From contig NZ_JAGEOK010000002.1 of assembly GCF_017573545.1 (NCBI RefSeq), positions 1 to 64,000 on the forward strand: 64,000 nt of DNA, in the 5' to 3' direction. The notes below the pieces were generated by a model. That model worked only from the letters and a program-made list of their open reading frames with translations, had not been told where the DNA came from and searched no databases. This document shows positions 15,978-24,469 of this stretch, piece after piece. The position numbers were made by a program, and so were the translations under genes. Numbering within the stretch: position 1 is the first letter of the stretch; each line of letters starts with the position of its first letter. The DNA is from Actinomadura nitritigenes (GTDB taxonomy: Bacteria; Actinomycetota; Actinomycetes; Streptosporangiales; Streptosporangiaceae).

Positions 15978-16868
15978 ATGAGGGATCGCAGAAGGTCCAC
16001 TGGAAGGGACTCGCCGGCTCCCGGCGAGGGCACGCCGATGACGGGCCCCGGGCACGACATGCCCGGCCGCGAGCACGACATGCCCGCGCACGACATGCCC
16101 GCGGGCCGGGGCGTGCCGGCCGCTTCCGCCGCACCGAGGGAGGGTGCGATGGAACGCGAGCAGTTCGCTCTCTGGGAGGACCGTACGCGGGTCTCCCTGA
16201 CGCCGATCGCGGCGCCGTCGATCCTGGGCCTGTTCGGGCTCGCCGGCGCGACCATGATGGTCGGCGCCTGGCAGGCGAACTGGTACGGCACGGCGCTCAC
16301 GCCGCTCGTGCTCTTCCCGTTCGTGCTCACCTTCGGGGGGCTCGGGCAGTTCCTCGCGGGCATGTGGTCCTACCGGGCCCGGGACGGCCTCGCCACCGCC
16401 ATGCACGGCATGTGGGGCGCGTTCTGGATCGGCTGGGGCCTGCTGTTCCTGCTCGTCGCCGTGGGCGCCTACCCGCTGGCACTGGCGCCCCGGATCGGGG
16501 CGATCAACCAGGGCTTCGCCTTCTGGTTCATCGCGCTCTGCGTGATCACCGGATGCGGCGCACTGGCGGCGATGGGCAAGAACCTCGCCATGTCCGCGGT
16601 CCTGTGGCCCCTCGCCGCAGGGGCGGGCTTCACCGCCGCCGGATTCTGGGCCGGCACCACCTGGCCCCTCCGCGTCGGAGGCTGGCTGTTCGTCATCTCC
16701 GCGGCGATAGCCGTATACACGGCGGCCGCGCTGATGCTCGAGAACAGCTTCGGACGGACAATCCTGCCGCTCTTCGCGTTCCGGGCAGGCCAGAACATTC
16801 CGGGACGTCGCGCCAGCCGTCCGCTGGAGTACCGCTACGGCGAGCCGGGCGTCAAGATCGGTCAGTGA
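15978..16868 (+). CDS. GPR1/FUN34/YaaH (AceTr) acetate-uptake family transporter with His/Met-rich N-tail
   Basis: Protein of 296 residues from ATG 15978, with GGAGGAG about seven bases upstream. Residues 75-265 contain six hydrophobic helices. The signature APSILGLFGLAG corresponds to the NPAPLGL motif of the family, and FGGLGQFLAGMW to its helix-2 motif. AceTr proteins move acetate or succinate with protons. The cytoplasmic N-terminal 60 residues are unusual: a short HDMP repeat (GHDMPGREHDMPAHDMPAG), rich in His and Met, is not part of the family. The C-terminus is a basic tail. Confidence 0.85.
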   Translation: MRDRRRSTGRDSPAPGEGTPMTGPGHDMPGREHDMPAHDMPAGRGVPAASAAPREGAMEREQFALWEDRTRVSLTPIAAPSILGLFGLAGATMMVGAWQANWYGTALTPLVLFPFVLTFGGLGQFLAGMWSYRARDGLATAMHGMWGAFWIGWGLLFLLVAVGAYPLALAPRIGAINQGFAFWFIALCVITGCGALAAMGKNLAMSAVLWPLAAGAGFTAAGFWAGTTWPLRVGGWLFVISAAIAVYTAAALMLENSFGRTILPLFAFRAGQNIPGRRASRPLEYRYGEPGVKIGQ

Positions 16869-17012
16869 TCCCGGCACTCCGTGCCGCGCCCCGTCCCCGG
16901 CCCAAGGGGTCGGGGCACGGGCATGGATGGAGACTTTACCCAGCTCACGGAAGTTTTACGTTTCCGCTCGCCTATCCTGGGCGTCAATCCATCGGCGCTT
17001 GGAGGGAGCGGG

Positions 17013-17204
17013 ATGCGATCGGCGTTTCGGAGGACGTGGCGACGGGTCGCCCATGCCTACCACCTGGCGTGCGCGCGCGACGACGCGGCAAAGCGGAAGA
17101 TCACCATCCCCAGCGGGGTGTGGGTCTGCGACCACTGCCATGAGGCCTTGCTGGAGTTGCACGCCCTCCGCGAGCACGTCCGCACCCGGCACGCCTACAT
17201 CTGA
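17013..17204 (+). CDS. 63-residue single C2H2 zinc-finger protein
   Basis: Small protein from ATG 17013 with GGAGGG six bases upstream; the longer open frame from 16881 lacks such support. Residues 40-62 read as a classic C2H2 finger: CDHCHEALLELHALREHVRTRH, with Cys pair, hydrophobic Leu positions and His pair at the usual spacing. The N-terminal half is basic and helical (FRRTWRRVAHAYH). Small zinc-finger proteins in actinomycetes may bind nucleic acid or act as adaptor proteins; no direct evidence here. It stands alone between an acetate transporter and a metallo-beta-lactamase gene. Confidence 0.7.
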   Translation: MRSAFRRTWRRVAHAYHLACARDDAAKRKITIPSGVWVCDHCHEALLELHALREHVRTRHAYI

Positions 17205-17346
17205 CCCGCCCTCCGGGCATCGCCGGCCCCGCTCCACGGCGGGCGGCGATCCACCGGATGTGTATCCGACGATCGCGTGCCGCGGGGCGCGCGTCGTCGG
17301 CCGGGGGCACCAATTCACCTGGTAGGTCGCGGGCTCGCCCGGCAAA

Positions 17347-17380
17347 AGCTATTGACAGTAGCCAACCGGTCAATTAGCTT
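17347..17380 (+). promoter_or_regulatory. Promoter with inverted-repeat operator upstream of the MBL-fold gene
   Basis: TTGACA at 17352-17357 and TAGCTT at 17375-17380 with a 17-base spacer form a good -35/-10 pair. An inverted repeat brackets the spacer: AGCTATTGAC (17347-17356) and GTCAATTAGCT (17369-17379), nearly perfect with one inserted base. This is the layout of a repressor operator, for example of TetR type. The start codon is 34 bases downstream of the -10. No regulator gene is adjacent. Confidence 0.65.
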
Positions 17381-17414
17381 AGCCGGGCTCCGCGTCCCGA
17401 GCCCGGGAGATCCC

Positions 17415-18122
17415 ATGCGCCTCGCACCGAACCTGTACCGCCTCGGCAACGACCTCGTCGCCTCCTACCTGGTCGACACCCCCGACGGCATCACGCTCAT
17501 CGACGCGGGCCTGCCCGGCCACTGGCGCGACCTGCAGCGCGAACTCCGCACCCTCGGCAAGTCCGCCGACGACATCCGCGGGCTCGTCCTGACGCACGGC
17601 GACTCCGACCACATCGGCTTCGCCGAGCGGCTGCGCAGCGAGCACGGCGTCCCGGTGTACGTGCACGCCGCCGACGCCGCCCGCGCCCGGACCGGCGAGA
17701 AGCCCAAGACCCCGTTCGGCCCGATGCGCATCGGCCCGACCCTCGGGTTCCTCGGATACTCGATCAGCAAGAACGGCCTGCGCACCCGCCACGTCGCCGA
17801 GGTGACCGAGATCGGCGACGGCGACGTCCTGGACCTGCCCGGCGCCCCGGTGATCATCGGGATGCCCGGGCACTCCCCCGGCAGCGTGGGCGTCCACGTC
17901 CCGGCCGCCGACGCCGTCTTCGTCGGGGACGCCCTGACCACCCGGCACGTCCTCACCGGCCGCACCGGCCCGCAGCCCGCGCCGTTCACCGACGACCCGG
18001 ACGAGGCGCTCGCCTCCCTCGACCGGCTCGCGGGACTGGAGGCGTCCTGGGTCCTGCCGGGCCACGGCACCCCGTGGGCGACCTCCCCGTCCGAGGTCGC
18101 CGACGCGGTCAGGAACGCCTGA
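17415..18122 (+). CDS. Metallo-beta-lactamase-fold hydrolase
   Basis: Protein of 235 residues from ATG 17415, with GGGAGA upstream. MBL metal motif THGDSDHIG (HxxxDH) at about 60-68, next metal His in GMPGHSPGSVG, Asp in VFVGDAL, and final His in LPGHGTPW. This is the glyoxalase II/lactonase-like subgroup of small MBL proteins, probably cytoplasmic and hydrolytic, substrate unknown. It has its own palindrome-controlled promoter and overlaps the convergent acetyltransferase by 14 bp. Confidence 0.85.
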   Translation: MRLAPNLYRLGNDLVASYLVDTPDGITLIDAGLPGHWRDLQRELRTLGKSADDIRGLVLTHGDSDHIGFAERLRSEHGVPVYVHAADAARARTGEKPKTPFGPMRIGPTLGFLGYSISKNGLRTRHVAEVTEIGDGDVLDLPGAPVIIGMPGHSPGSVGVHVPAADAVFVGDALTTRHVLTGRTGPQPAPFTDDPDEALASLDRLAGLEASWVLPGHGTPWATSPSEVADAVRNA

Positions 18123-18594
18123 CGGACCCCGGCGCCCGTCCCAGCGTCCTCGTCATGAAGACGCTGTTCGGGTCCGGGCGGTAGTCGGCGAAGGGCTCGC
18201 AGTACTCGAAGCCGAACTTCTCGTACAGCCGCCTGGCCGGGAGGAAGAAGTCGTCCGAGCCGGTCTCCAGGCTCAGCCGGGCGAAGCCGATGCGCTCGGC
18301 CTCGGCGATGATGTGGCCGAGCAGCCGCGACGCGATGCCGCTGCGCTTGCGCTCCGTCGACGTGCGCATCGACTTCAGCTCCGCGTGCGACGCGTCCAGC
18401 CGCTTGATGGCTCCGCAGCCCACGACGGCCCCGCCGTCCATCACCGACCAGAACGTGACGTCCGGCTCGCGAAGCGCGTCGAGGTCGAGCGCGTGCTTGC
18501 TCTCCAGCGGCGTGATGGACCGCATCTGCCGGACGTGCTCGTCCAGGAACTCGGCGATCTCCGGGCCGGACAGGTCGTCAACGACGATTCTCAT
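18109..18594 (-). CDS. GNAT-family N-acetyltransferase
   Basis: Protein of 161 residues from ATG 18594 (GTG 18603 is a possible alternative). GNAT fold with the acceptor strand VVGCGAIKRL, the pantetheine-binding loop RTSTERKRSGIASRLL (R/Q-x-x-G-x-A), and the C-terminal strand with LYEKFGFEYCEPF. It most resembles PhnO/YafP-type small acetyltransferases that modify amines or amino acids with acetyl-CoA. The 285-base region between it and the kinase gene (18595-18879) holds no gene that I can support. Confidence 0.8.
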   Translation of the reverse strand: MRIVVDDLSGPEIAEFLDEHVRQMRSITPLESKHALDLDALREPDVTFWSVMDGGAVVGCGAIKRLDASHAELKSMRTSTERKRSGIASRLLGHIIAEAERIGFARLSLETGSDDFFLPARRLYEKFGFEYCEPFADYRPDPNSVFMTRTLGRAPGSVRRS

Positions 18595-18879
18595 AGCGCA
18601 CACTCACCGATCAGGGCATACCAGACCATCGAACGCGCCACCCTAACCCGTTCCGGGATGTGCCAACACTCGTCCTCCCCCGGCGACGTCCGCGCCATGA
18701 GAAAGGACACAAATGAGACCGGGGTGCCGGACGGGCCGAACGGCGCGTCCGCGACCTCACGGAAGGCGACGACGGCGCCGCCGACATCGCCCAGTCCGCT
18801 GCGGCATCGCGCGCCGGCGGGATCCCCGGCGGCGCCTGACGCGCGGCGGGTCCGGCGTCCGCCGCCGTGGCGCGGCGGG

Positions 18880-20565
18880 TCAGCGGCCGGCGCGGGCGAT
18901 CGCGGCGCCGGCCCAGCCGGCCGCCCGCAGGGCCACGTCCCGGCGGTCGAACCCGTGGGTCACGACCGAGGCGACCGTCCGGCCGACCCGGAACACCACG
19001 GTGATCGTCGGCGGGGTGTCGCGGTCGTCCGCGGCGGCGGACGACTCGTCGCCGATGCGCGCGCCGGCGAAGTAGTCCGAGGTGATGGCGGGGCTGAAAT
19101 GGCGCCGGTTGTACGCATCGGACGCGACGGACGCGTCGGTGTAGGTGGTCAGGTCGAGTGCGAGGGGCGCGGTGTCGAACGAGCCCGCGTCGGGCGACGC
19201 GCTGCTGGGCCACGTCCACGCGCAGGCCTCGTTCGGGCTGGCACCGCTCTCGGTCGGGGTCGGCTCCGGATCGAGGGAGGCGTCCGTCCCGCGCGCCCCG
19301 AGGCCCAGCGAGGACAGCTGCGACGCCGTCAGCAGCGAGCACGGCGCGGCGACGGGTTCGACCGCCTTCCTGCCGTCGCCGCCGGCGGCGACCGTGCCGG
19401 CGCCCCAGGCGACGAGGCCGCCGATGACCAGGACGGTGGCGATGGCGATGCCCGGCAGCCACTTCGGCGTCGGCTGCGCGGCCGACGGGTCCCGCGGGCT
19501 CGCGTGGTCGGGGTCGCGCAGCCACCCGGGAACCGCGCCGGCCTGGCGGACGCCCGCGTCCGCGGTGTCTTGGGCCCCGGCCGGAGCGGTCGCGGTCGCC
19601 GCGACGGTCGCGGTCTTCTCGGCGGGAACGGTCATCCCGGCGGGAGCAGTGCGCTCGCCGGGAGGCCGCGGAAGGCCCTCCACCTTCGTGGCCGCGTCCG
19701 ACGAAGCGGGCGCGGAGACGGGCGCGGACGCGATGGCGGTGAGGCGGGCGGCGGCCGACAGGGCGTCCGGGCGGTCGTCCGGCGAGCGGGAGAGCAGCTC
19801 CGTGATCAGCGGTCCGAGGGGGCCGGAGCGCTGCTGCGGGGCGGGCGTTCCGGCCAGCACCGCCGCGTCGACCACCGCCGGAGCGGACCCCTCGAACGCG
19901 CGGCGTCCCTCCACGGCCGCGTACAGCACCGCGCCGAGCGACCACAAGTCGGACGCGGGGCCGGCGGGCTCCCCGGCGAGCCGCTCCGGCGCCATGAACC
20001 CGGGCGTGCCGATCAGCAGGCCCGACCGGGTGTAGCGGGCGTCGCCCTCGATCACCGCGATGCCGAAGTCGGTCAGGACCACCTCGCCGTCGTCGGCGAG
20101 CAGCACGTTGGCGGGCTTGAGGTCCCGGTGGACGATGCCGTGCGCGTGGACGGCGGCGAGCGCGCCCGCGAGCGCGGCGCCGACCCGGGCGGCCTCGGCG
20201 ACCCCCAGCGGGCCGGACGCGCGCAGCCGCGCGTCCAGGGACGGCGCATGGACCAGCTCCATGACGATCCACGGATGCCCGTCCTCGATCACGACGTCGT
20301 GGATCGTGACGACGGCGGGGTGCCGGACCTGCGCGGCGGCCCGCGCCTCGCGCAGCGACCGGCCGCGCGCCGCCGCCAGCTCCGCCTCGTCGAGCCCGTG
20401 CGGGAGCAGGATCTCCTTGACCGCGACGTCGCGTCCGAGCAGGTCGTCGCGGGCCCGCCACACGGTCCCCATGCCGCCCCGGCCGAGCCGCTCCACGAAC
20501 CGGTACCGCTCGTTCAGCGTGCGCGCATCCTTCTCCGGCATGGGCAGGACGATATCGGCCCGCAT
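18880..20565 (-). CDS. Receptor-type serine/threonine protein kinase with extracellular DUF3558-like domain
   Basis: Protein of 561 residues. Kinase domain at 20-275: GRGGMG loop (28-33), Lys50 in AVKE, HRDLKPANV catalytic loop, DFGIA, GTPGFMAPE and SDLWSLG. An Ala/Pro/Thr-rich juxtamembrane region follows, then one transmembrane helix (about 375-395, GIAIATVLVIGGLVAWG). The external domain of about 160 residues starts PCSLLTASQLSSLGL and contains a CAW segment, the pattern of DUF3558 lipoprotein domains, instead of PASTA repeats. The ligand is unknown. The start is uncertain: ATG 20565 or 20541, neither with a clear ribosome-binding site. The gene is divergent from a secreted Asp-box protein and may respond to envelope signals. 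Confidence 0.88.
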   Translation of the reverse strand: MRADIVLPMPEKDARTLNERYRFVERLGRGGMGTVWRARDDLLGRDVAVKEILLPHGLDEAELAAARGRSLREARAAAQVRHPAVVTIHDVVIEDGHPWIVMELVHAPSLDARLRASGPLGVAEAARVGAALAGALAAVHAHGIVHRDLKPANVLLADDGEVVLTDFGIAVIEGDARYTRSGLLIGTPGFMAPERLAGEPAGPASDLWSLGAVLYAAVEGRRAFEGSAPAVVDAAVLAGTPAPQQRSGPLGPLITELLSRSPDDRPDALSAAARLTAIASAPVSAPASSDAATKVEGLPRPPGERTAPAGMTVPAEKTATVAATATAPAGAQDTADAGVRQAGAVPGWLRDPDHASPRDPSAAQPTPKWLPGIAIATVLVIGGLVAWGAGTVAAGGDGRKAVEPVAAPCSLLTASQLSSLGLGARGTDASLDPEPTPTESGASPNEACAWTWPSSASPDAGSFDTAPLALDLTTYTDASVASDAYNRRHFSPAITSDYFAGARIGDESSAAADDRDTPPTITVVFRVGRTVASVVTHGFDRRDVALRAAGWAGAAIARAGR

Positions 20566-20759
20566 GGGGCATCGCGGAGGTAGATCGCGGAAGCGGCGGA
20601 TGCACGGCGCATCACATTCCGGCTGACATGGTCCACGATTTTGCGGCGAAATGCGACCTTTAAATGGTCCTCAGCGCAATAGCAGAAATCTCTGTGTAAC
20701 AGCTGATCGATCCGTGCGAATCACTAATGATTGAAATGCCCTTTGAAAGGGGTGTGTTC

Positions 20760-22412
20760 ATGCACAAGAGGCGGTTTGTACCGCTGATCGGCGGTGCGCT
20801 GGTCAGCCTCGGTCTCGTCGTGTCCCCGGCCTACGGAAGCGCGGGGTTCGACGTCCAGGCCAACAACCCCCAGGTGGCGGGGCAGCCGGATTCGAACAAG
20901 ACGGCGGTGTTCCCCACCAACAAGTCCAACGAGCCGTCGATCGCCGCCGACCCGGCCGCCCCCGCCCACTTGATCGCGGGGGCCAACGACGAGCAGGAGC
21001 AGCCCGCGTGCGGCGCGGCCGTCCGCAACAGCACGCCGGGCGACTGCTCGTTCTTCCCCGGGGTCGGCACTAACGGCGTCTACACCTCCGACGACGGGGG
21101 GACGACGTGGGTCAACCGCGGCCTGATCGACGACCAGGCGTCCTGGAAGTCGAGCGCGCTGCTCTCCGACGGCGACCCGGTGCTGTTCTACGGCCCGCGC
21201 CCCGACAAGAAGGGCACCCGGGCCTACTACGTGAGCCTGGCCTCCTACAAGCCGGGGAAGAGCCCCTACCCGCCGAACAAGGCGCCCGAGCTGATCGTCC
21301 TCAGCCACTCCGACGACCATGGCCGGACGTGGTCGGCGCCCACCGTCGCCGCCACCAAGGCCAACCCGAACAACTTCAACGACAAGCCGTCCGCGTGGGC
21401 GGACCTGTCGCCGTCCAGCCCGTACTACGGGCAGATCTACGTGGCGTGGACGCAGTTCCGGTCGGCTGACCCGGCCGGGCCGAGCGCGCCGGTCATGGTC
21501 GCCCGCTCCACCGACTACGGCGCCGGCTTCGGTGCGCCCGCCCAGCTCTCGCCCGCCTACAACAACGGCGGCATCGGCGGACGGCAGGGGTCGGCGGTGC
21601 GAACCGGCCCGGACGGCACCGTGTACGTCGCCTGGGAAGAGGCCTCCTCCCAGGTCGTGGCCGTCTCCACCGACGGCGGCGCGACCTACGGGAAGCCGGT
21701 CGTGGCGGGCTCCGTCGCCGACATCGCCGACCCGATCCCCGGCGCGAACTTCCGCACCGACAGCTTCGCCTCGCTCGCGGCCGACCCGCGCGCCGGGAAG
21801 ACCACCGTCCACCTGGCGTGGGTGAACCGGACGTCCGGCGGAGGCCGGGTCGTGGTCGCCACCTCCACCGACCGCGGCCGCACCTGGTCGGCGCCGGTGC
21901 AGGTCAGCGGCGCGGCCCAGGGGTACGCCTTCTTCCAGGGACTCGACGTCGCCCCGGACGGCCGCGTCGACGTCGGTTTCCAGGGCCTCACGGCCAAGGA
22001 CCCGTCCACCTACGGCACGGGCAACGCCGCGATCGACTCCTGGTACGTCGGCCGTTCGGCGACGGGAACCTGGTCGGCGCCCCGCAAGGTGAGCACGGCC
22101 TCCTCCGACCCGGCGGTCAGCGCCCAGAACAACCTGCAGCGGCAGTTCTGGGGCGACTACAACACCGTGGTCTCCACCGCGGACAAGGCGTACTTCATCT
22201 ACACCGACGGCCGCAACGGCGCCGGGTGCCCGGCCGTGGACGCCTACCAGAAGGCGCTCAACGCCGCCGGGATCCCCGTGGCCCCGGACGACCCGGCCGA
22301 GGGCACCGACGCGCCCGGTGACGCGGGCACGATCACCGAGCCGGTCGTCCCCGCGGAGTGCCCCGCGCAGTTCGGCAACACCGACAGCTACGTCAGCGTC
22401 GTCACGCCCTGA
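20760..22412 (+). CDS. Secreted Asp-box (BNR/sialidase-like) beta-propeller protein
   Basis: Protein of 550 residues from ATG 20760, with AAAGGGG nine bases upstream. A signal peptide covers about 1-28 (MHKRRFVPLIGG...AYGSAG). At least five Asp-box motifs S/T-x-D-x-G-x-T/F-W/Y are present: TSDDGGTTW, SHSDDHGRTW, STDYGAGF, STDGGATY, STDRGRTW. They indicate a six-bladed propeller as in sialidases, though the Arg triad and FRIP motif of true sialidases are not obvious, so activity is uncertain. Cys residues in ACGAA/GDCSF and at the C-terminus may form disulfides. The ribosome-binding site lies in a short palindrome (20739-20751). Confidence 0.75.
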   Translation: MHKRRFVPLIGGALVSLGLVVSPAYGSAGFDVQANNPQVAGQPDSNKTAVFPTNKSNEPSIAADPAAPAHLIAGANDEQEQPACGAAVRNSTPGDCSFFPGVGTNGVYTSDDGGTTWVNRGLIDDQASWKSSALLSDGDPVLFYGPRPDKKGTRAYYVSLASYKPGKSPYPPNKAPELIVLSHSDDHGRTWSAPTVAATKANPNNFNDKPSAWADLSPSSPYYGQIYVAWTQFRSADPAGPSAPVMVARSTDYGAGFGAPAQLSPAYNNGGIGGRQGSAVRTGPDGTVYVAWEEASSQVVAVSTDGGATYGKPVVAGSVADIADPIPGANFRTDSFASLAADPRAGKTTVHLAWVNRTSGGGRVVVATSTDRGRTWSAPVQVSGAAQGYAFFQGLDVAPDGRVDVGFQGLTAKDPSTYGTGNAAIDSWYVGRSATGTWSAPRKVSTASSDPAVSAQNNLQRQFWGDYNTVVSTADKAYFIYTDGRNGAGCPAVDAYQKALNAAGIPVAPDDPAEGTDAPGDAGTITEPVVPAECPAQFGNTDSYVSVVTP

Positions 22413-22466
22413 TCCGGGCGGGCCGGTCCCGTCCCGGGGCCGGCCGTGACGTCGAACCGCGACCGC

Positions 22467-22504
22467 CAGGCGGTGGTCCGGGCGCCCGCCCGGACCACCG
22501 CCTG
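22467..22504. terminator. Bidirectional terminator hairpin
   Basis: Perfect 18-bp stem (22467-22484 with 22487-22504) around a 2-base CC centre, between the convergent Asp-box and acyl-CoA dehydrogenase genes. No T run. Confidence 0.75.
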
Positions 22505-22534
22505 CACGGCGCCTGAACGCGCCGCGGGCCCGCG

Positions 22535-23677
22535 CTAGACGCCGAGGCCGCGGCCGATGATCTCTTTCATGATCTCCGTCGTGCCGCCGAAGATCGTCTG
22601 GATGCGGACGTCCTGGTACGCCTTCGCGATCGGGTACTCCATCATGTAGCCGTAGCCGCCGTGCAGCTGGAGGCAGCGGTCCACGACCCGCTTCAGCAGC
22701 TCGGTGTTCCAGTACTTGAGCATCGCGGCCTCGTCGACGCTCAGCTCGCCCTTGCTCTCCTTGACGATGCACTCGTCGGTGAAGGAGCGGCTGACGGTCA
22801 GCTCCGTCTTCATCTCGGCGAGCGTGAACCGGTTGTGCTGGAACTTGCCGATCGGGCGGCCGAACGCCTCGCGGGTCTTGCAGTACTCCAGGGTCTGCTC
22901 GAACGCCGACTCGGCGGCGGCCATCGCGGTGGCGCCGATGGACAGCCGCTCGCGGGCCAGGTTCGTCATCAGGTAGATGAAGCCCATGCCCTCCTCGCCG
23001 AGGAGGTTTTCCTTGGGGACGCGGACGTTGTCGAAGAACAGCTCGGCGGTGTCCTGCGCGTGCATGCCGACCTTCTCGAGGTTGCGGCCGCGCTCGAAGC
23101 CCTCCATGCCGCGCTCGACGACGAGGAGGCTGACGCCCTTCGCCCCGGCGGACGGGTCGGTCTTCGCCACGACGATCACCAGGTCGGACAGGATGCCGTT
23201 GGAGATGAACGTCTTGGAGCCGTTCAGGACGTAGTGGTCGCCGTCCTTGATCGCGGTGCTCTTGATGCCCTGCAGGTCGGAGCCGGCGGCGGGCTCGGTC
23301 ATCGCGATGCCGGTGATGATCTCGCCGGAGCAGTAGCCGGGGAACCAGCGCGCCTTCTGCTCGTCGTTGCACAGCTGGCGCAGGTAGCCGCCGTTGATGT
23401 CGTTGTGCACCGAGAACCCGGGGCCGTGCACGCCCGCCTTCGCGAACTCCTCGTTGAGGATCACGTAGTAGCGGTAGTCGGAATTGCCGCCGCCGCCGAA
23501 CTCCTCCGGCATGTCGATGCCGAGCAGCCCCTGCCGGCCCGCGGCCAGCCACACGTCGCGGGAGACGACGCCGTCCTTCTCCCACTGCTCGTGGTACGGC
23601 GCGATCTCCTTCTCGATGAAGGCGCGGACCATGTCGCGGAACGCCTCGTGCTCCGCGGTGAAGATCTCCCGTGCCAT
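22535..23677 (-). CDS. Acyl-CoA dehydrogenase
   Basis: Protein of 380 residues from ATG 23677 with GGGAGA eight bases upstream. Family signatures: IAMTEPAAGSDLQGI (FAD/substrate loop), TREAFGRPIGKFQHNRF, and LHGGYGYMMEYPIAKAYQDVR. The C-terminal segment IFGGTTEIM has Gly where medium-chain enzymes have the catalytic Glu, so, as in long-chain/isovaleryl-type enzymes, the base is probably the Glu in the AAAESAFEQT helix. It oxidises an acyl-CoA to the 2-enoyl-CoA with FAD and electron-transfer flavoprotein. It is divergent from a MerR-type regulator with a palindrome in between. Confidence 0.92.
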   Translation of the reverse strand: MAREIFTAEHEAFRDMVRAFIEKEIAPYHEQWEKDGVVSRDVWLAAGRQGLLGIDMPEEFGGGGNSDYRYYVILNEEFAKAGVHGPGFSVHNDINGGYLRQLCNDEQKARWFPGYCSGEIITGIAMTEPAAGSDLQGIKSTAIKDGDHYVLNGSKTFISNGILSDLVIVVAKTDPSAGAKGVSLLVVERGMEGFERGRNLEKVGMHAQDTAELFFDNVRVPKENLLGEEGMGFIYLMTNLARERLSIGATAMAAAESAFEQTLEYCKTREAFGRPIGKFQHNRFTLAEMKTELTVSRSFTDECIVKESKGELSVDEAAMLKYWNTELLKRVVDRCLQLHGGYGYMMEYPIAKAYQDVRIQTIFGGTTEIMKEIIGRGLGV

Positions 23678-23720
23678 CAGGCGGTCTCCCTCGGTAAGTG
23701 TGTGCTGATACAGGATTAAT

Positions 23721-23739
23721 GTAACACTGGCACTGTCAC
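23721..23739. promoter_or_regulatory. MerR-type operator between acyl-CoA dehydrogenase and regulator genes
   Basis: GTAACACTGGCACTGTCAC is an interrupted palindrome of form GTnACAnTGnCAnTGTnAC centred in the 77-base divergent intergenic region. It overlaps where both promoters must lie and is followed by the AAAGGAG of the regulator. Confidence 0.65.
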
Positions 23740-23754
23740 GTCAAAGGAGCGGCT

Positions 23755-24456
23755 ATGGATCTCACCGTGGACGAGCTGGCCGCGCGCGCGGGGGTCACCG
23801 TCCGCACCGTGCGCTTCTACGCCGGACGCGGCCTGCTGCCACCGCCCCGGCTGCGCGGCCGGACGGGCCTCTACGGCCCCGACCACCTCGCGCGGCTCGA
23901 ACTCGTCCGGGAACTCCAGTCGCTCGGCCTGACCCTCGCCGCGATCGAGAAGCACCTGCGGAAGATCCCCCTGGACGCGCCCGCCGAGGACCTCGCGCTG
24001 CAGCGCGCGCTGCTGTCGCCGTGGGCGCCGGAACGTCCCGAGGACGTCGGCCGGCACGAGCTGGACCGGCGCGCCGGACGCCATCTCGACGACGACACCC
24101 TCAAGCGCCTCGAAGCGCTCGGCGTCATCGAGCACGTCGGGCCGGACAGCGTCCGCGTCATCATGCCCGCGCTCCTCGGCACCAGCGCCGAACTCGCCGC
24201 GCTCCCGATGCCGCTGGACACCCTGATCGCCTCGCACGAGGCCGTCGAACGGCACACCACCGCCCTGGCGGCCGAGCTCCAGCAGGTCTTCCAGGACACC
24301 GTCGTCCGCTCCTACCGGGAGAGCGGCCGCTCCCCCGAGGAGCGCGACCGGCTGATGGAGCTGGCCGGCAAGCTCAAACCGCTGATGATCCAGTCGCTCG
24401 TCTCGTCGTTCCAGCTCGCCGTCGACAAGGCCATCCGCACCTCCACCGACCGTTGA
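23755..24456 (+). CDS. MerR-family transcriptional regulator
   Basis: Protein of 233 residues from ATG 23755, with AAAGGAG six bases upstream. N-terminal winged helix-turn-helix: TVDELAARAGVTVRTVRFYAGRGLLPPP with the RFY/YxxxGLL signature, then a dimerisation helix. The C-terminal 140 residues are helical, longer than metal-sensing MerR proteins, and probably bind an acyl-type ligand. By analogy with regulators of fatty-acid or branched-chain degradation genes, it likely controls the divergent acyl-CoA dehydrogenase through the palindrome at 23721. Confidence 0.85.
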   Translation: MDLTVDELAARAGVTVRTVRFYAGRGLLPPPRLRGRTGLYGPDHLARLELVRELQSLGLTLAAIEKHLRKIPLDAPAEDLALQRALLSPWAPERPEDVGRHELDRRAGRHLDDDTLKRLEALGVIEHVGPDSVRVIMPALLGTSAELAALPMPLDTLIASHEAVERHTTALAAELQQVFQDTVVRSYRESGRSPEERDRLMELAGKLKPLMIQSLVSSFQLAVDKAIRTSTDR

Positions 24457-24469
24457 CCGTGCGGGCGGG

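Noticed and set aside
16881..17012. N-terminal extension of the zinc-finger gene
   Set aside because: The strong ribosome-binding site is in front of ATG 17013 and the extension is Pro/Arg-rich without homology features.
18595..18879. Possible small gene between acetyltransferase and kinase
   Set aside because: Frames are short, lack ribosome-binding sites and have no recognisable features; only weak GC hairpins are present.
20724..23585. A 953-residue minus-strand frame
   Set aside because: Shadow of the Asp-box and acyl-CoA dehydrogenase genes, which are well supported in their own frames.
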